Source of the DNA: Planctomycetota bacterium
GTDB lineage: Bacteria; Planctomycetota; MHYJ01; JACQRL01; SBBU01
Direction of reading: 5' to 3'
Assembly: GCA_016206485.1 (NCBI GenBank)
Contig: JACQRL010000385.1
Coordinates: 1 to 36,308, forward strand
Length of the DNA: 36,308 nt
Under the pieces are notes generated by a model. It made no database searches, had not been told where the DNA came from, and saw nothing but the letters and a program-made list of their open reading frames with translations. Below are positions 26,648-35,479 of this stretch, piece after piece. How positions within the stretch are numbered: the stretch's first letter is position 1; every line of letters begins with the position of its first letter. A program made the translations under genes and the position numbers.

Positions 26648-27865
26648 ATGCAAAATAGATACGCGCTATTGGTCGTGCTCTTTGCGCTCTTTATTGCGCT
26701 GTTTTTTCTACCCAAACAACAGACAAAACCCGTTCAAATATCAGATAACAATGAAAATGCGCTTACAACGTCGGTTAAAGCCCCCGGCTCGGCTTTCAGT
26801 AACAGTCAAACCAAAAACGAAGAAGGCTCCGGCCAAGATGCGCAAACCGCGTTGAAATCTGAACAAGAAATCGAAAGGTCAGTAATAATAACAGGTTCTG
26901 TACTGAAACCTGACGCGACTCCAGTTGAGGGCGCACGCGTGCGAATATCTATCTGCGAACCTGCAGCAGAAGGAAAACAATCCGTAAAGTATGGCGACAG
27001 TTTTCTGAAGGAAACAGCTATCACTGGGTCTTACCCAAGCACAAATAAACAGGGAAACTTCAACACGTCATTCCAATACAGATCAAAGGAATCATCAAAA
27101 CACATTCTTCTGGCTGAAGTATGGTCGCCCTTCACAAATTATAACAAGAGCCTTCAACCGTACGATCGGGAAAAACATCTTGAACTTCTGTACAGCGATC
27201 TGTGTTATGTGAAACCTCAAACATTTATTATAGCGGAAAAAAACAATACTATAAATATCATTTTGTGGTGCCTGCCGACAGCAAAACTCACTGTTCAGAT
27301 TATTCCAGAAAGCACTGAAGCATATTTAAGATTAGAAATTCCGGGCATTCCTGATTCCAGATATTCACGTGAAGACTTCGCAACATTTGAAGGAAAAGCG
27401 ATCTTTGAAGTTCCTGCAGATACTGAATTCAATTTAACCTGCAGAAGCTGCAATTATCCTGATATAAAACACGACATCGAGCCGCTGCAGACCTTATCAG
27501 CTAAATATCTCCGTTTAGAATTCAGCAAGGGACATATCAGATACAGCGGAAATTTCGTAGATGAGAATGGAATCCCAATAAAAGACGCGGGCGTAGAAAT
27601 AATACAAGATGGATTGTCTTCTTACAGAACACAGACTGACAGTAACGGAAGTTTTGTCGCTGAAGGTCTCCTCGACAAACCAATTCGACAAATCAGCTTC
27701 ACCTCTCCAATCAAAAACAATACAAACAATACAATTGAAAAACCTCCAACCTGCGTGTCTGGTACCACGAATTCAATTATTATTTTTAAAAACGTAGACA
27801 TTAATATTTCCAAAACATTCATCTTCGAACAATCCAAGTCCAATCAAGAATCAACAATTGACTGA
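26648..27865 (+). CDS. TM-anchored protein with low-complexity linker and carboxypeptidase-regulatory-like beta domain, copy 1
   Basis: N-terminal TM, DGN-rich linker, SVLKPDATPVEGARVRIS and RYSGNFVDENGIPIKDAGVEIIQDGLSSYRTQTDSNGSFVAEGL. Confidence 0.78.
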   Translation: MQNRYALLVVLFALFIALFFLPKQQTKPVQISDNNENALTTSVKAPGSAFSNSQTKNEEGSGQDAQTALKSEQEIERSVIITGSVLKPDATPVEGARVRISICEPAAEGKQSVKYGDSFLKETAITGSYPSTNKQGNFNTSFQYRSKESSKHILLAEVWSPFTNYNKSLQPYDREKHLELLYSDLCYVKPQTFIIAEKNNTINIILWCLPTAKLTVQIIPESTEAYLRLEIPGIPDSRYSREDFATFEGKAIFEVPADTEFNLTCRSCNYPDIKHDIEPLQTLSAKYLRLEFSKGHIRYSGNFVDENGIPIKDAGVEIIQDGLSSYRTQTDSNGSFVAEGLLDKPIRQISFTSPIKNNTNNTIEKPPTCVSGTTNSIIIFKNVDINISKTFIFEQSKSNQESTID

Positions 27866-27935
27866 TTATTGACAAGAGACTCATAAAATACGAAAAACCT
27901 TCGGTTATTAATCAGTAATTGTATATTATTCCCCT

Positions 27936-29159
27936 ATGCCTTTGCCCAGATTAAGGAACATAGATGCATATCCGGTAGACATTGAAGGCAAACGATATGT
28001 TTGTCTGAAAGATCCTGAAAACATTATAGACAACCTTCTTATATTAACTCCGCACGCATTTATGATTGCAACCATGCTCGATGGTAAAAAAGACATACAT
28101 GCCCTTCAGGAATCGTGCGTAAAAATGTTCAAGGGAGCAATGATAGTATCTGATGACATCAAACAACTTGTCAATCAGCTTGATAAAAACGGCTTTCTGC
28201 TTTCAGAGAATTTTGACAGGATAAAATCAAAAATAGAGAATCAGTTTTTGAGTTCGCTGGAACGTCCCGCTTATCTTTCAGGAAAATCCTATCCTGAGTC
28301 GCCCGGAGAACTTTCCAAACTGCTTATCAACTATATAAATGGAGCTTCCAGGAAAACGAAGAAAATCAGCCATGAAAAAATAAAAGGGATTATATCTCCT
28401 CATATTGACTACAACAGAGGCGGCGACTGTTACGGATATGCGTACAACGTGCTGGAAAAAATCGGGCAGGATTATGACACATTTGTAATTCTGGGAGTCG
28501 CGCACTCATCACCTCCTTCACCATATGTATTAACAAGAAAATCATTTGTAACTCCTCTGGGGACAGTACAGACAGACCAGGAAGTTGTTGACTACATAGC
28601 GCAAAGGATTTCATTCGACCCGTTCAAATATGAAATAGTGCACAGAGCTGAACATTCCATAGAATTTCAAGCGATTTTTCTAAAGCACGCCATTAAACAC
28701 GATTTTAAAATAGTTCCGATTCTCTGTTCATCTTTTGAGTCACTTGGTGAAGATGATCCTTGCCACAATAAAAACATTGAGAACTTCATTAAAATACTGA
28801 AAGAAACACTGAAAAAATTCACAAAGAAGAAATTTTTTATTATTTCAGGATCAGATCTTGCGCATGTTGGACCACGATTTGGAGACAACGAGCCTGTAAA
28901 CGACAAAATGATTTCTTGGATGGAAAAAGATGACCAGAGCAGTCTTAAATTCATAAAAAAAGCTGATCCTCTGGGCTTTTACAAATCTGTAATGCATGAC
29001 GGCAACAAGCGCAAAGTCTGCGGACTTTCATCAATATATACAACCCTTAAACTATTAGAGGGAAGCAAGGGAACCATACTTAACTATAACTATGCATCAG
29101 ATCCTGCGGGAGGCATGGTAAGTTATACAAGTGCGGTTTTGAGCCGCCAAAAAGCTTGA
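27936..29159 (+). CDS. amrB: AmmeMemoRadiSam system protein B (MEMO1 family) with N-terminal PqqD-like domain
   Basis: KGIISPHIDYNRGGDCYGYAYNVL, VILGVAHSSPPSPYVLTRKSFVTPLGTVQTD, HRAEHSIEFQAIFLKHA, ISGSDLAHVGPRFGD, GLSSIYTTLKLL; N-terminal TPHAFMIATMLDGKKDIHALQESCVKMF... resembles PqqD winged helix. Confidence 0.92.
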   Translation: MPLPRLRNIDAYPVDIEGKRYVCLKDPENIIDNLLILTPHAFMIATMLDGKKDIHALQESCVKMFKGAMIVSDDIKQLVNQLDKNGFLLSENFDRIKSKIENQFLSSLERPAYLSGKSYPESPGELSKLLINYINGASRKTKKISHEKIKGIISPHIDYNRGGDCYGYAYNVLEKIGQDYDTFVILGVAHSSPPSPYVLTRKSFVTPLGTVQTDQEVVDYIAQRISFDPFKYEIVHRAEHSIEFQAIFLKHAIKHDFKIVPILCSSFESLGEDDPCHNKNIENFIKILKETLKKFTKKKFFIISGSDLAHVGPRFGDNEPVNDKMISWMEKDDQSSLKFIKKADPLGFYKSVMHDGNKRKVCGLSSIYTTLKLLEGSKGTILNYNYASDPAGGMVSYTSAVLSRQKA

Positions 29160-30070
29160 AGCGGTCAGATCAAGATAACAACAAAATTATCTCAGCTGTT
29201 TTCGCAATAGCAGCAGCAATTTTATATGGCGCGTCGTTTCCGCTTTCAAAGCAAATACTTGACCAGGAAGTTAATCCATTCATACTTGCGGGACTATTTT
29301 ATACAGTTCAGGCAATTCTTTTTTTCAGTATCAGGACGGTAAAACCTGCAGACCACGCAAATAGATTACAAAAATCTGACTGGCTCTGGCTTTCAGGAAC
29401 AATCATCGCCGGTGGAATAGCTGCTCCTGTGCTCTACCTTCTAGGGCAAAAACAAATATCAGCGCATCTGGCTTCTCTAATTTCACCGCTGGAAATTTTC
29501 TTCACAACAATCATCGCAATTATGTTATTCAAAGAACCTCATTCCAGATCAGAAATTATCTCTATTATATTGATCACTCTCGGCGCAAGCGTTATCGGGA
29601 TGAATATCAAAACAGGCGACAAATCAAATGATACGATGCTTGGGGCGATTCTTGTCCTTTCTGCATTTTTTGCTTGGGGAATTGATAACAATTGTACGGC
29701 ACAGATATCAAAACGGGACACGCTGCAGATTGCAGGATTTAAAGGACTTTTCGGAGGCGCAGCTAATTTATGCCTAGGAATCCTGCTTGGAGCTTCTATT
29801 CCTTCCAGCAACACAATTTTGATTAGAATCGGGCTTATAGGCATTTTCTGTTTTGGGATTTCATTTGTTTTGATTATTTTCTCTATGAGATCACTCGGCG
29901 CATCAAAAACAATCGCCCTTTTCGGCTCTAACCCGGCAGTCGGAGTAGCACTGTCATGGCTCCTGCTTGGAGAGTCCCCATCATTTTGGTACCTTATCGG
30001 CGGGGCAGTAATGATTATTGGCATATATGCGCTCATATTTAAACCGGTAAAAGCAGTACAGAACACATAA
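29156..30070 (+). CDS. EamA/DMT family transporter
   Basis: Two EamA repeats (ILYGASFPLSKQILDQEVNPFILAGLFY; GAILVLSAFFAWGIDNNCTAQIS...); TTG start overlapping the upstream stop. Confidence 0.92.
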   Translation: MKRSDQDNNKIISAVFAIAAAILYGASFPLSKQILDQEVNPFILAGLFYTVQAILFFSIRTVKPADHANRLQKSDWLWLSGTIIAGGIAAPVLYLLGQKQISAHLASLISPLEIFFTTIIAIMLFKEPHSRSEIISIILITLGASVIGMNIKTGDKSNDTMLGAILVLSAFFAWGIDNNCTAQISKRDTLQIAGFKGLFGGAANLCLGILLGASIPSSNTILIRIGLIGIFCFGISFVLIIFSMRSLGASKTIALFGSNPAVGVALSWLLLGESPSFWYLIGGAVMIIGIYALIFKPVKAVQNT

Positions 30071-30087
30071 CAATCGTTTAACAAAAG

Positions 30088-30183
30088 TTCCATAGAAGCA
30101 CAAAACAACAACACAGAGACACTGAAAGGATAAGAAATTTTATTTCTCTGTGTTTCTGCAGTTACTCTGAGTCTCAGTGGAAG
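30088..30183. repeat. Palindromic CACAGAG-type intergenic repeat
   Basis: AACACAGAGA (30110-30119) perfectly complementary to TCTCTGTGTT (30145-30154); outer arms TTCCA/TGGAA. Confidence 0.75.
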
Positions 30184-30322
30184 AAATTTGTCAAATACCC
30201 GATCAGTATTTCCATATTTCTTTAAAGGAAACCCAAAAAGCATTGTATATAGTATAGAGATATATGAGGTACAAAGCCGTAAGAGATTATGAGAAACGCC
30301 TTACATTATCGTATAGTATAAT

Positions 30323-31564
30323 ATGAAAAAATATTTGTTTGTGGGAATAGCCGTCCTAATAATAGCCGCCATTTTTATACTACAATCTCAGGGTATCAGG
30401 CATCAAACCAACAATCCCCCAGACAATAATAATACCAATCCGGATGCAGCTGCTACATCTTCAAATCTGACAAAAACCAAAGAAAATCAGGAAGCGCCGG
30501 CAGAGCAGATCAGCAAGCAGGCAGTCACCAAAACTGAAACTGCGCAAAAACATGAAGAGATTGAGAGGGTTGTAAAAATACATGGAACAGTTAAAGATCA
30601 CATCGGGAAATCAGTGAGGGGAGCATTCGTTGCTGTTGATATCGTCCCGGATAACACTGGTGAAAAATATATTCAGGATTCCGATAATCATCACCAAAAC
30701 TTTATAGCCTACAAGGGATATACCTCAGGTGTATATACAAACAAAAAAGGAAAGTTTTCCATAGAGATAAAATATAAAACAAAACAGCATGATATTCTCT
30801 ACATAGGAGTTGTTCCTGATTTTAGCTCAAAGCAGCTGGCGCTGCTTGAAAACATCTCTAACGTGCCGAAAAATAAAAGATATTCAAAAAATGAGCCGAC
30901 AGAGCTGTGTTATTCCGCGCCGCAAAAATTTATTCTCGCAAATGAACAGGAAATAATAGAAAGCGAAATAATCTTTAACTGCGCAGAAACCGCAACGATA
31001 ACTTTGGATGGCATAAACAAAGACACATTCCCTGAAATATTAATGAAGTTTTCTGACGCAAACTGGGCAATCGATGTTCAGCTTTCACCAAATCTGCTCA
31101 CCCAGAAATGGGTTTTAGACGTACCTTCAAATACATCTTTTGATCTCCTTATCTCTCTGGAAGGGTATCTTGATACCCGACATAGTTTCAATCAGCTAAA
31201 ACCGGGTGAGAATATCGTACTTGAACTGAATTTTGAAAAGGGTACAGAGGAACTGACAGGCGTATGCCTTGATGAAAACGGAGTCAATGTTATGCCGGGA
31301 GTGTATGTAAGTGCGATTCAAGATGGGCTTTCAGCAGGGGTAAGCACGGTAACAGACCAATCAGGACGTTTCACATTAAAAGGACTTTTAAAGAAAAAAA
31401 TCAGGAGATTAATATTTAATGATCAGCGACACGGTTACAGGATCATTGAATTGAAAGATATCGACATCCACTCGCCAATCGAAATCAAACTGCCAAAGAT
31501 GACAGAAAGCGAGAGAAATAAATTTAATTCCAAAGGCGAAGGAAAAAAAAGAGGAAGCGAATAA
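30323..31564 (+). CDS. TM-anchored protein with low-complexity linker and carboxypeptidase-regulatory-like beta domain, copy 2
   Basis: Aligns with copy 1: ELTGVCLDENGVNVMPGVYVSAIQDGLSAGVSTVTDQSGRFTLKGLLKKKIRRLIF; ELCYSAPQKFILANEQE vs DLCYVKPQTFIIAEKNN. Confidence 0.8.
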   Translation: MKKYLFVGIAVLIIAAIFILQSQGIRHQTNNPPDNNNTNPDAAATSSNLTKTKENQEAPAEQISKQAVTKTETAQKHEEIERVVKIHGTVKDHIGKSVRGAFVAVDIVPDNTGEKYIQDSDNHHQNFIAYKGYTSGVYTNKKGKFSIEIKYKTKQHDILYIGVVPDFSSKQLALLENISNVPKNKRYSKNEPTELCYSAPQKFILANEQEIIESEIIFNCAETATITLDGINKDTFPEILMKFSDANWAIDVQLSPNLLTQKWVLDVPSNTSFDLLISLEGYLDTRHSFNQLKPGENIVLELNFEKGTEELTGVCLDENGVNVMPGVYVSAIQDGLSAGVSTVTDQSGRFTLKGLLKKKIRRLIFNDQRHGYRIIELKDIDIHSPIEIKLPKMTESERNKFNSKGEGKKRGSE

Positions 31565-31616
31565 TCCGCAGTATGCTTATCGTGAGAACAATTTCAGTTC
31601 GTTTGGCATAAGATTT

Positions 31617-34151
31617 CTACACCTTAGAGCTCTCCAAAAATTCCATTGTCTTTCTTAGTCTTCTGCTCAGCATCGAAGCAAGTTCGATGACCAGATCAGG
31701 ATCCTCTTTTGCAAGTCTCCTAAAGTCATCTCCATTAAGACTCAGGCATTTTGTGTCCTCCAAGGCCCGTACAGTCGCTGATCTTACCTGCCTGTCGAGT
31801 ATCGACATCTCCCCAAACGCCTTGCCCTGATCAAGCTCTGTAACCTGCAGTACAATCCCATCATCTTTTTTTGTTTCAACCCCTACCTTACCGGATATTA
31901 TCAAAAACAGGGTGTCACCAATTTCTCCCTGTGAAACTACAACTTCCCCTTTAGAATAATTCCTGACAATGAGGGATTCAGCAAGAGTGAACAGCTTCTC
32001 AATAGATATTTCCCTGAAAACATCAGTTGATTTAAGAAAAACTATTTTCTCCGCACTTGTAAAAGAATGCGGTTTCGGCAGAGTCTTATTATCACTCATA
32101 ACAACCTCCTTAACAACCTTGGTGACATCAACTTTTGCTCTCTGTAGAATCTGCTCTCTTGTATTATCTGAAAGCTGAAGCCATTTTCTAAACACAGAGA
32201 GAGCAATTATCGATCTAAGCAATTTATTGCTTGAATCATATATATTCAGAACAGCCCGATTTTGATCATCTATTGATATATCCTTTTTGTCAGCAAAAAA
32301 GGTCTCTTTAAGCTCCGGTGAAAGATTTATCTTGAAGATTTTTATAGTGTATTCCCTTAGTTTTGGTTCGTTATGATACAAAAAAGGGACAAGAGACAGC
32401 AGGTCGGCTTTATTGTTCACGTATAACCAATGAGTCAAGGTGATGCTCGTCCACGCCGAGATCTCATCATCCAGCACATCAATTAAAGTCCTTGAAAAAT
32501 CAGAACTGCCATTTTTTGCCAATGTTCTAAATTGTTTGAGACTTATTATGTGCTCGTTTCCCCATTTTATAAATTCATCTGACATCGTTCCGGTTCGACT
32601 TCCGGAACTGAAATGAACACGTAATATTTCCTGATAATCAGAGGTTGAAAAATCTATTTTCTGAAGAAGGTCAACCGGTCTTGAAGCAAATGGAGACAGC
32701 TTCTGAAGTGCTGTCAGCCTGACTTTCTCATCGGAATCAGAAAGATATTTATCAAGTTCAGATGGATCCGATATTGTCAGATACTTCAACGCATGACTTC
32801 TTATTTCCGGATCAGCATCTGTTAGACCATCTCGTATATGGAATGTGCGCTCTTCAGCAGTAGGGTTATATCCATCCATAACATACCATGCTCCTTTGCG
32901 AATTACATTATCTGTTGAGCGAGTAAGCTCAATAACTCTTGATCGGAAACTTTGTATCGGATTTACCCTGAGAACATCAAGTGCAAGTATCAAATTATCA
33001 TTATCAGAAATATATGAGTTCAAAAGACTGCTTACAAAAAGAGGATCTACTGAATACAAGGCAAGAAGCAGCTCAACCCTGAGTGAATTTGAAATATCTT
33101 GTTTAAGTGAGTCTCTGCAGTACTGCTCTACACGTTCACCCGGAATAAGCGCCAGAATTGCCCTGAAAAGCAGCGGTTGTGTGTTATCCGGAAGCAAATG
33201 AAGTTCCTGAAGGATTTCAAGCGCAAAGTTTTTATCCAGTTCGTTGATCAAAAGTTTCGCGGCAGATTCAGCATGTTTTGAGTCAAAAGATTTAATAGAT
33301 CTCAGCAGGATCAGTTTTGATTCATCTCTGCATCTCTTTTCATAGTCATTATTCAGTATATACTTATTAACAGTCTCCCCAAGATCACTGTTTTCCGACT
33401 TTTCAAGGTCAGCCAGAAACCACGCCCAATGGAAATAACCGTATTCTATAAAACTTGCCATATAATTAGAATTGAAGTATCCGGCTACGCTTTTCTGCTT
33501 ACCCAAGATCTCATTGAGCTGGGATTGAGTAGCAATTTTTCTTGCGATTACCACATCCTGCAATGGCATTTTTGAAGTTTTGCTGAAGGTGATCGCCTCC
33601 TGTAGTTCATTTTCGCCAATCACGCCTGCATGCAGAAGAAGCTCACCAAGGTCGTGATAGCTGGAACCCACATCAATCTTTCTTTCACCAAGTTCTTTGA
33701 GTTTGGCAACTGCTCTTTGCAAAAAATCTTTTAGGAATGGCGAATGATCTGCATACATATCATGGGTGTAAGCAGATGCGACGGCATTGGCTACGTGTTC
33801 CTCCATCCAGTCATTATTTGTGGCAGTTTTATAGAAATCCCTCAGATGGTGGGCGATTTCATGCGAGACTATACGAGATATCGCTAATCGTCCGAACTTA
33901 GCAAGTTCATCAACCGAAGCCGCTCCATGTATGTCAGATAAATAGTACCACTGCAGCTTTCCCTGAATGGTATCAAGATCAGGTATGGAAAACGATATCA
34001 GCTTGCGATGTACATCGTAATAACAGAAAAAGCAATCCTCATATATGATTTTAAGATCAGGTGAGATCCCGACATCATATTTGCTCAGGACCGACAGAAA
34101 TTCATCAAATGCATTATGACAAAGTTTTATTAGGTCCTGTTTTAACGACAT
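31617..34151 (-). CDS. Multidomain protein: zincin-like HExxH + MshEN-like + HEAT repeats + C-terminal cNMP-binding domain
   Basis: VSHEIAHHLRDFY...EEHVANAVASAY; LGELLLHAGVIGENELQEAI (MshEN-like); HEAT middle; GEVVVSQGEIGDTLFLIISGKVGVE...GKAFGEMSILDRQVRSATVRALED (CAP-ED). Confidence 0.88.
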   Translation of the reverse strand: MSLKQDLIKLCHNAFDEFLSVLSKYDVGISPDLKIIYEDCFFCYYDVHRKLISFSIPDLDTIQGKLQWYYLSDIHGAASVDELAKFGRLAISRIVSHEIAHHLRDFYKTATNNDWMEEHVANAVASAYTHDMYADHSPFLKDFLQRAVAKLKELGERKIDVGSSYHDLGELLLHAGVIGENELQEAITFSKTSKMPLQDVVIARKIATQSQLNEILGKQKSVAGYFNSNYMASFIEYGYFHWAWFLADLEKSENSDLGETVNKYILNNDYEKRCRDESKLILLRSIKSFDSKHAESAAKLLINELDKNFALEILQELHLLPDNTQPLLFRAILALIPGERVEQYCRDSLKQDISNSLRVELLLALYSVDPLFVSSLLNSYISDNDNLILALDVLRVNPIQSFRSRVIELTRSTDNVIRKGAWYVMDGYNPTAEERTFHIRDGLTDADPEIRSHALKYLTISDPSELDKYLSDSDEKVRLTALQKLSPFASRPVDLLQKIDFSTSDYQEILRVHFSSGSRTGTMSDEFIKWGNEHIISLKQFRTLAKNGSSDFSRTLIDVLDDEISAWTSITLTHWLYVNNKADLLSLVPFLYHNEPKLREYTIKIFKINLSPELKETFFADKKDISIDDQNRAVLNIYDSSNKLLRSIIALSVFRKWLQLSDNTREQILQRAKVDVTKVVKEVVMSDNKTLPKPHSFTSAEKIVFLKSTDVFREISIEKLFTLAESLIVRNYSKGEVVVSQGEIGDTLFLIISGKVGVETKKDDGIVLQVTELDQGKAFGEMSILDRQVRSATVRALEDTKCLSLNGDDFRRLAKEDPDLVIELASMLSRRLRKTMEFLESSKV

Positions 34152-34174
34152 CCATCAAGAAAATAAAGTGTAAA

Positions 34175-34411
34175 TTAACCGCCGCCTTTTTTCCCTGAAA
34201 GCGCGCCGGTAAGTTCTTTGTTGAGCTGATCAGAAGGTAAATCCTTGACCTTATTGTGGAATTCTTTTATTGCATCAAGCTCTTCCTGAACCAGCTTGTC
34301 AAGAAATCCATACTTTGAAAGAGTTCCATCAAGATCCTTTACAGCCTCTTTCGCAAACTTCTTGTCATTAACCGCCTTTTTCACCAACTCCATTAATACT
34401 TCATCTGACAT
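34175..34411 (-). CDS. 78-aa leader-like/RiPP-precursor-like peptide ending GKKGGG
   Basis: SD GGGAGG 5 nt before ATG; VKKAVNDKKFAKEAVKDLDGTLSKYGFLDKLVQEELDAI resembles Nif11/Franean1_4349-type leaders; 23-bp gap to the next gene. Confidence 0.75.
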   Translation of the reverse strand: MSDEVLMELVKKAVNDKKFAKEAVKDLDGTLSKYGFLDKLVQEELDAIKEFHNKVKDLPSDQLNKELTGALSGKKGGG

Positions 34412-34516
34412 AAATACCTCCCAAACTAATATTAAATTAAATCAACTCAAATCAACACAGATTCATATGATAAAAAGTAACCATTAAAAAGATAACAAAA
34501 GATTGACTGACCAGGT

Positions 34517-35479
34517 TTAGAGCGAAGCCCTGTTTAAGATATCCAAAAATAGTCTGGACTTTTTCATCCCTACCGCGCGCTTTAAAAAATTGCATGCTTT
34601 TCTCTTATATACAGAGGTCATTAATGCAACGTACATTAATGCCCCGCTGTCTTTTATTATATTCCTGATTTTTTTATGGGTATATCCGCGTGAGTCTGCG
34701 CCAGCAGCAGTTTTCAACAGTTTCTTAAGAATTCCCTTTTTAGATGAAGTTTTAAGCGCAAAGGCGACCGGTAATGTCACCCTGCCATTCTTCAAATCTG
34801 AGCTTGTTTTTTTACACCAGATATCATTACAATCGCTCGAAACCTGCAACGAAATCCCAAGATATCTCCCAAAAAGCGAGAGATTCTCAATCTGACTATT
34901 ATTAGCCCCTGCAAGGATGGCAGCCGCTCTGCAAAAAAGTTCGATCTGTGATCCGCTCTTCATAGCCACAATATTTCCCACATGCTGAACTGAAACGGTT
35001 TCACCGGCACTTGCGGCAAGATCCATTGTCTGGCCCTGCAGCATTTTCAATAAGGTCTTGTCAAAATCGTTCTTCAACCTGGCGACAATCTTTTCCGGCA
35101 CTGAATAGTATTTCAACCGCTCCAATGCGCTATGGCTGACGAAATTAAGGAGCTCAAACGCCGAAAGTACAAGAATATCCGAATCAATTTTTCTTAGGCG
35201 TGCCGGAATATCCCGATCAGCTATATCATCCAGTATGTCGGCGCCGCAATGCAGAGCCGTACAGGCGGATAGAAATGGAACTAATTTGGAATCCGCTTTA
35301 CAAAAGCAGGAATAAATTCTGAGCGGGAGTTCGACTGAAGGGATAAAATTATAGCCTTTCAATTTTGAACGGGAGACTTCCGCGCAAATCCGGAGAAATC
35401 TGGAACAGGCAACAGTTTCACACTCCTCATGAATCAGTTCATATAATAATTGAAAAGCGCGATCAAAATATGATTTCAT
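34517..35479 (-). CDS. Divergent polyprenyl synthetase (class I isoprenyl diphosphate synthase) family protein
   Basis: ALHCGADILDDIADRD (first Asp-rich motif), GQTMDLA, KSGSQIELFCRAAAILAG, LGISLQVSSDCNDIW (degenerate second Asp-rich motif), DLKNGRVTLPVAFAL. Confidence 0.85.
   Translation of the reverse strand: MKSYFDRAFQLLYELIHEECETVACSRFLRICAEVSRSKLKGYNFIPSVELPLRIYSCFCKADSKLVPFLSACTALHCGADILDDIADRDIPARLRKIDSDILVLSAFELLNFVSHSALERLKYYSVPEKIVARLKNDFDKTLLKMLQGQTMDLAASAGETVSVQHVGNIVAMKSGSQIELFCRAAAILAGANNSQIENLSLFGRYLGISLQVSSDCNDIWCKKTSSDLKNGRVTLPVAFALKTSSKKGILKKLLKTAAGADSRGYTHKKIRNIIKDSGALMYVALMTSVYKRKACNFLKRAVGMKKSRLFLDILNRASL

Noticed and set aside
29539-30243. 234-aa minus-strand ORF antisense to the second EamA transporter
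   Set aside because: Long but entirely opposite a clear EamA gene; includes the palindromic repeat at its start; no domain match recognised.
34590-34895. 101-aa plus-strand ORF opposite the polyprenyl-synthase gene
   Set aside because: Antisense shadow of a gene with clear family motifs.
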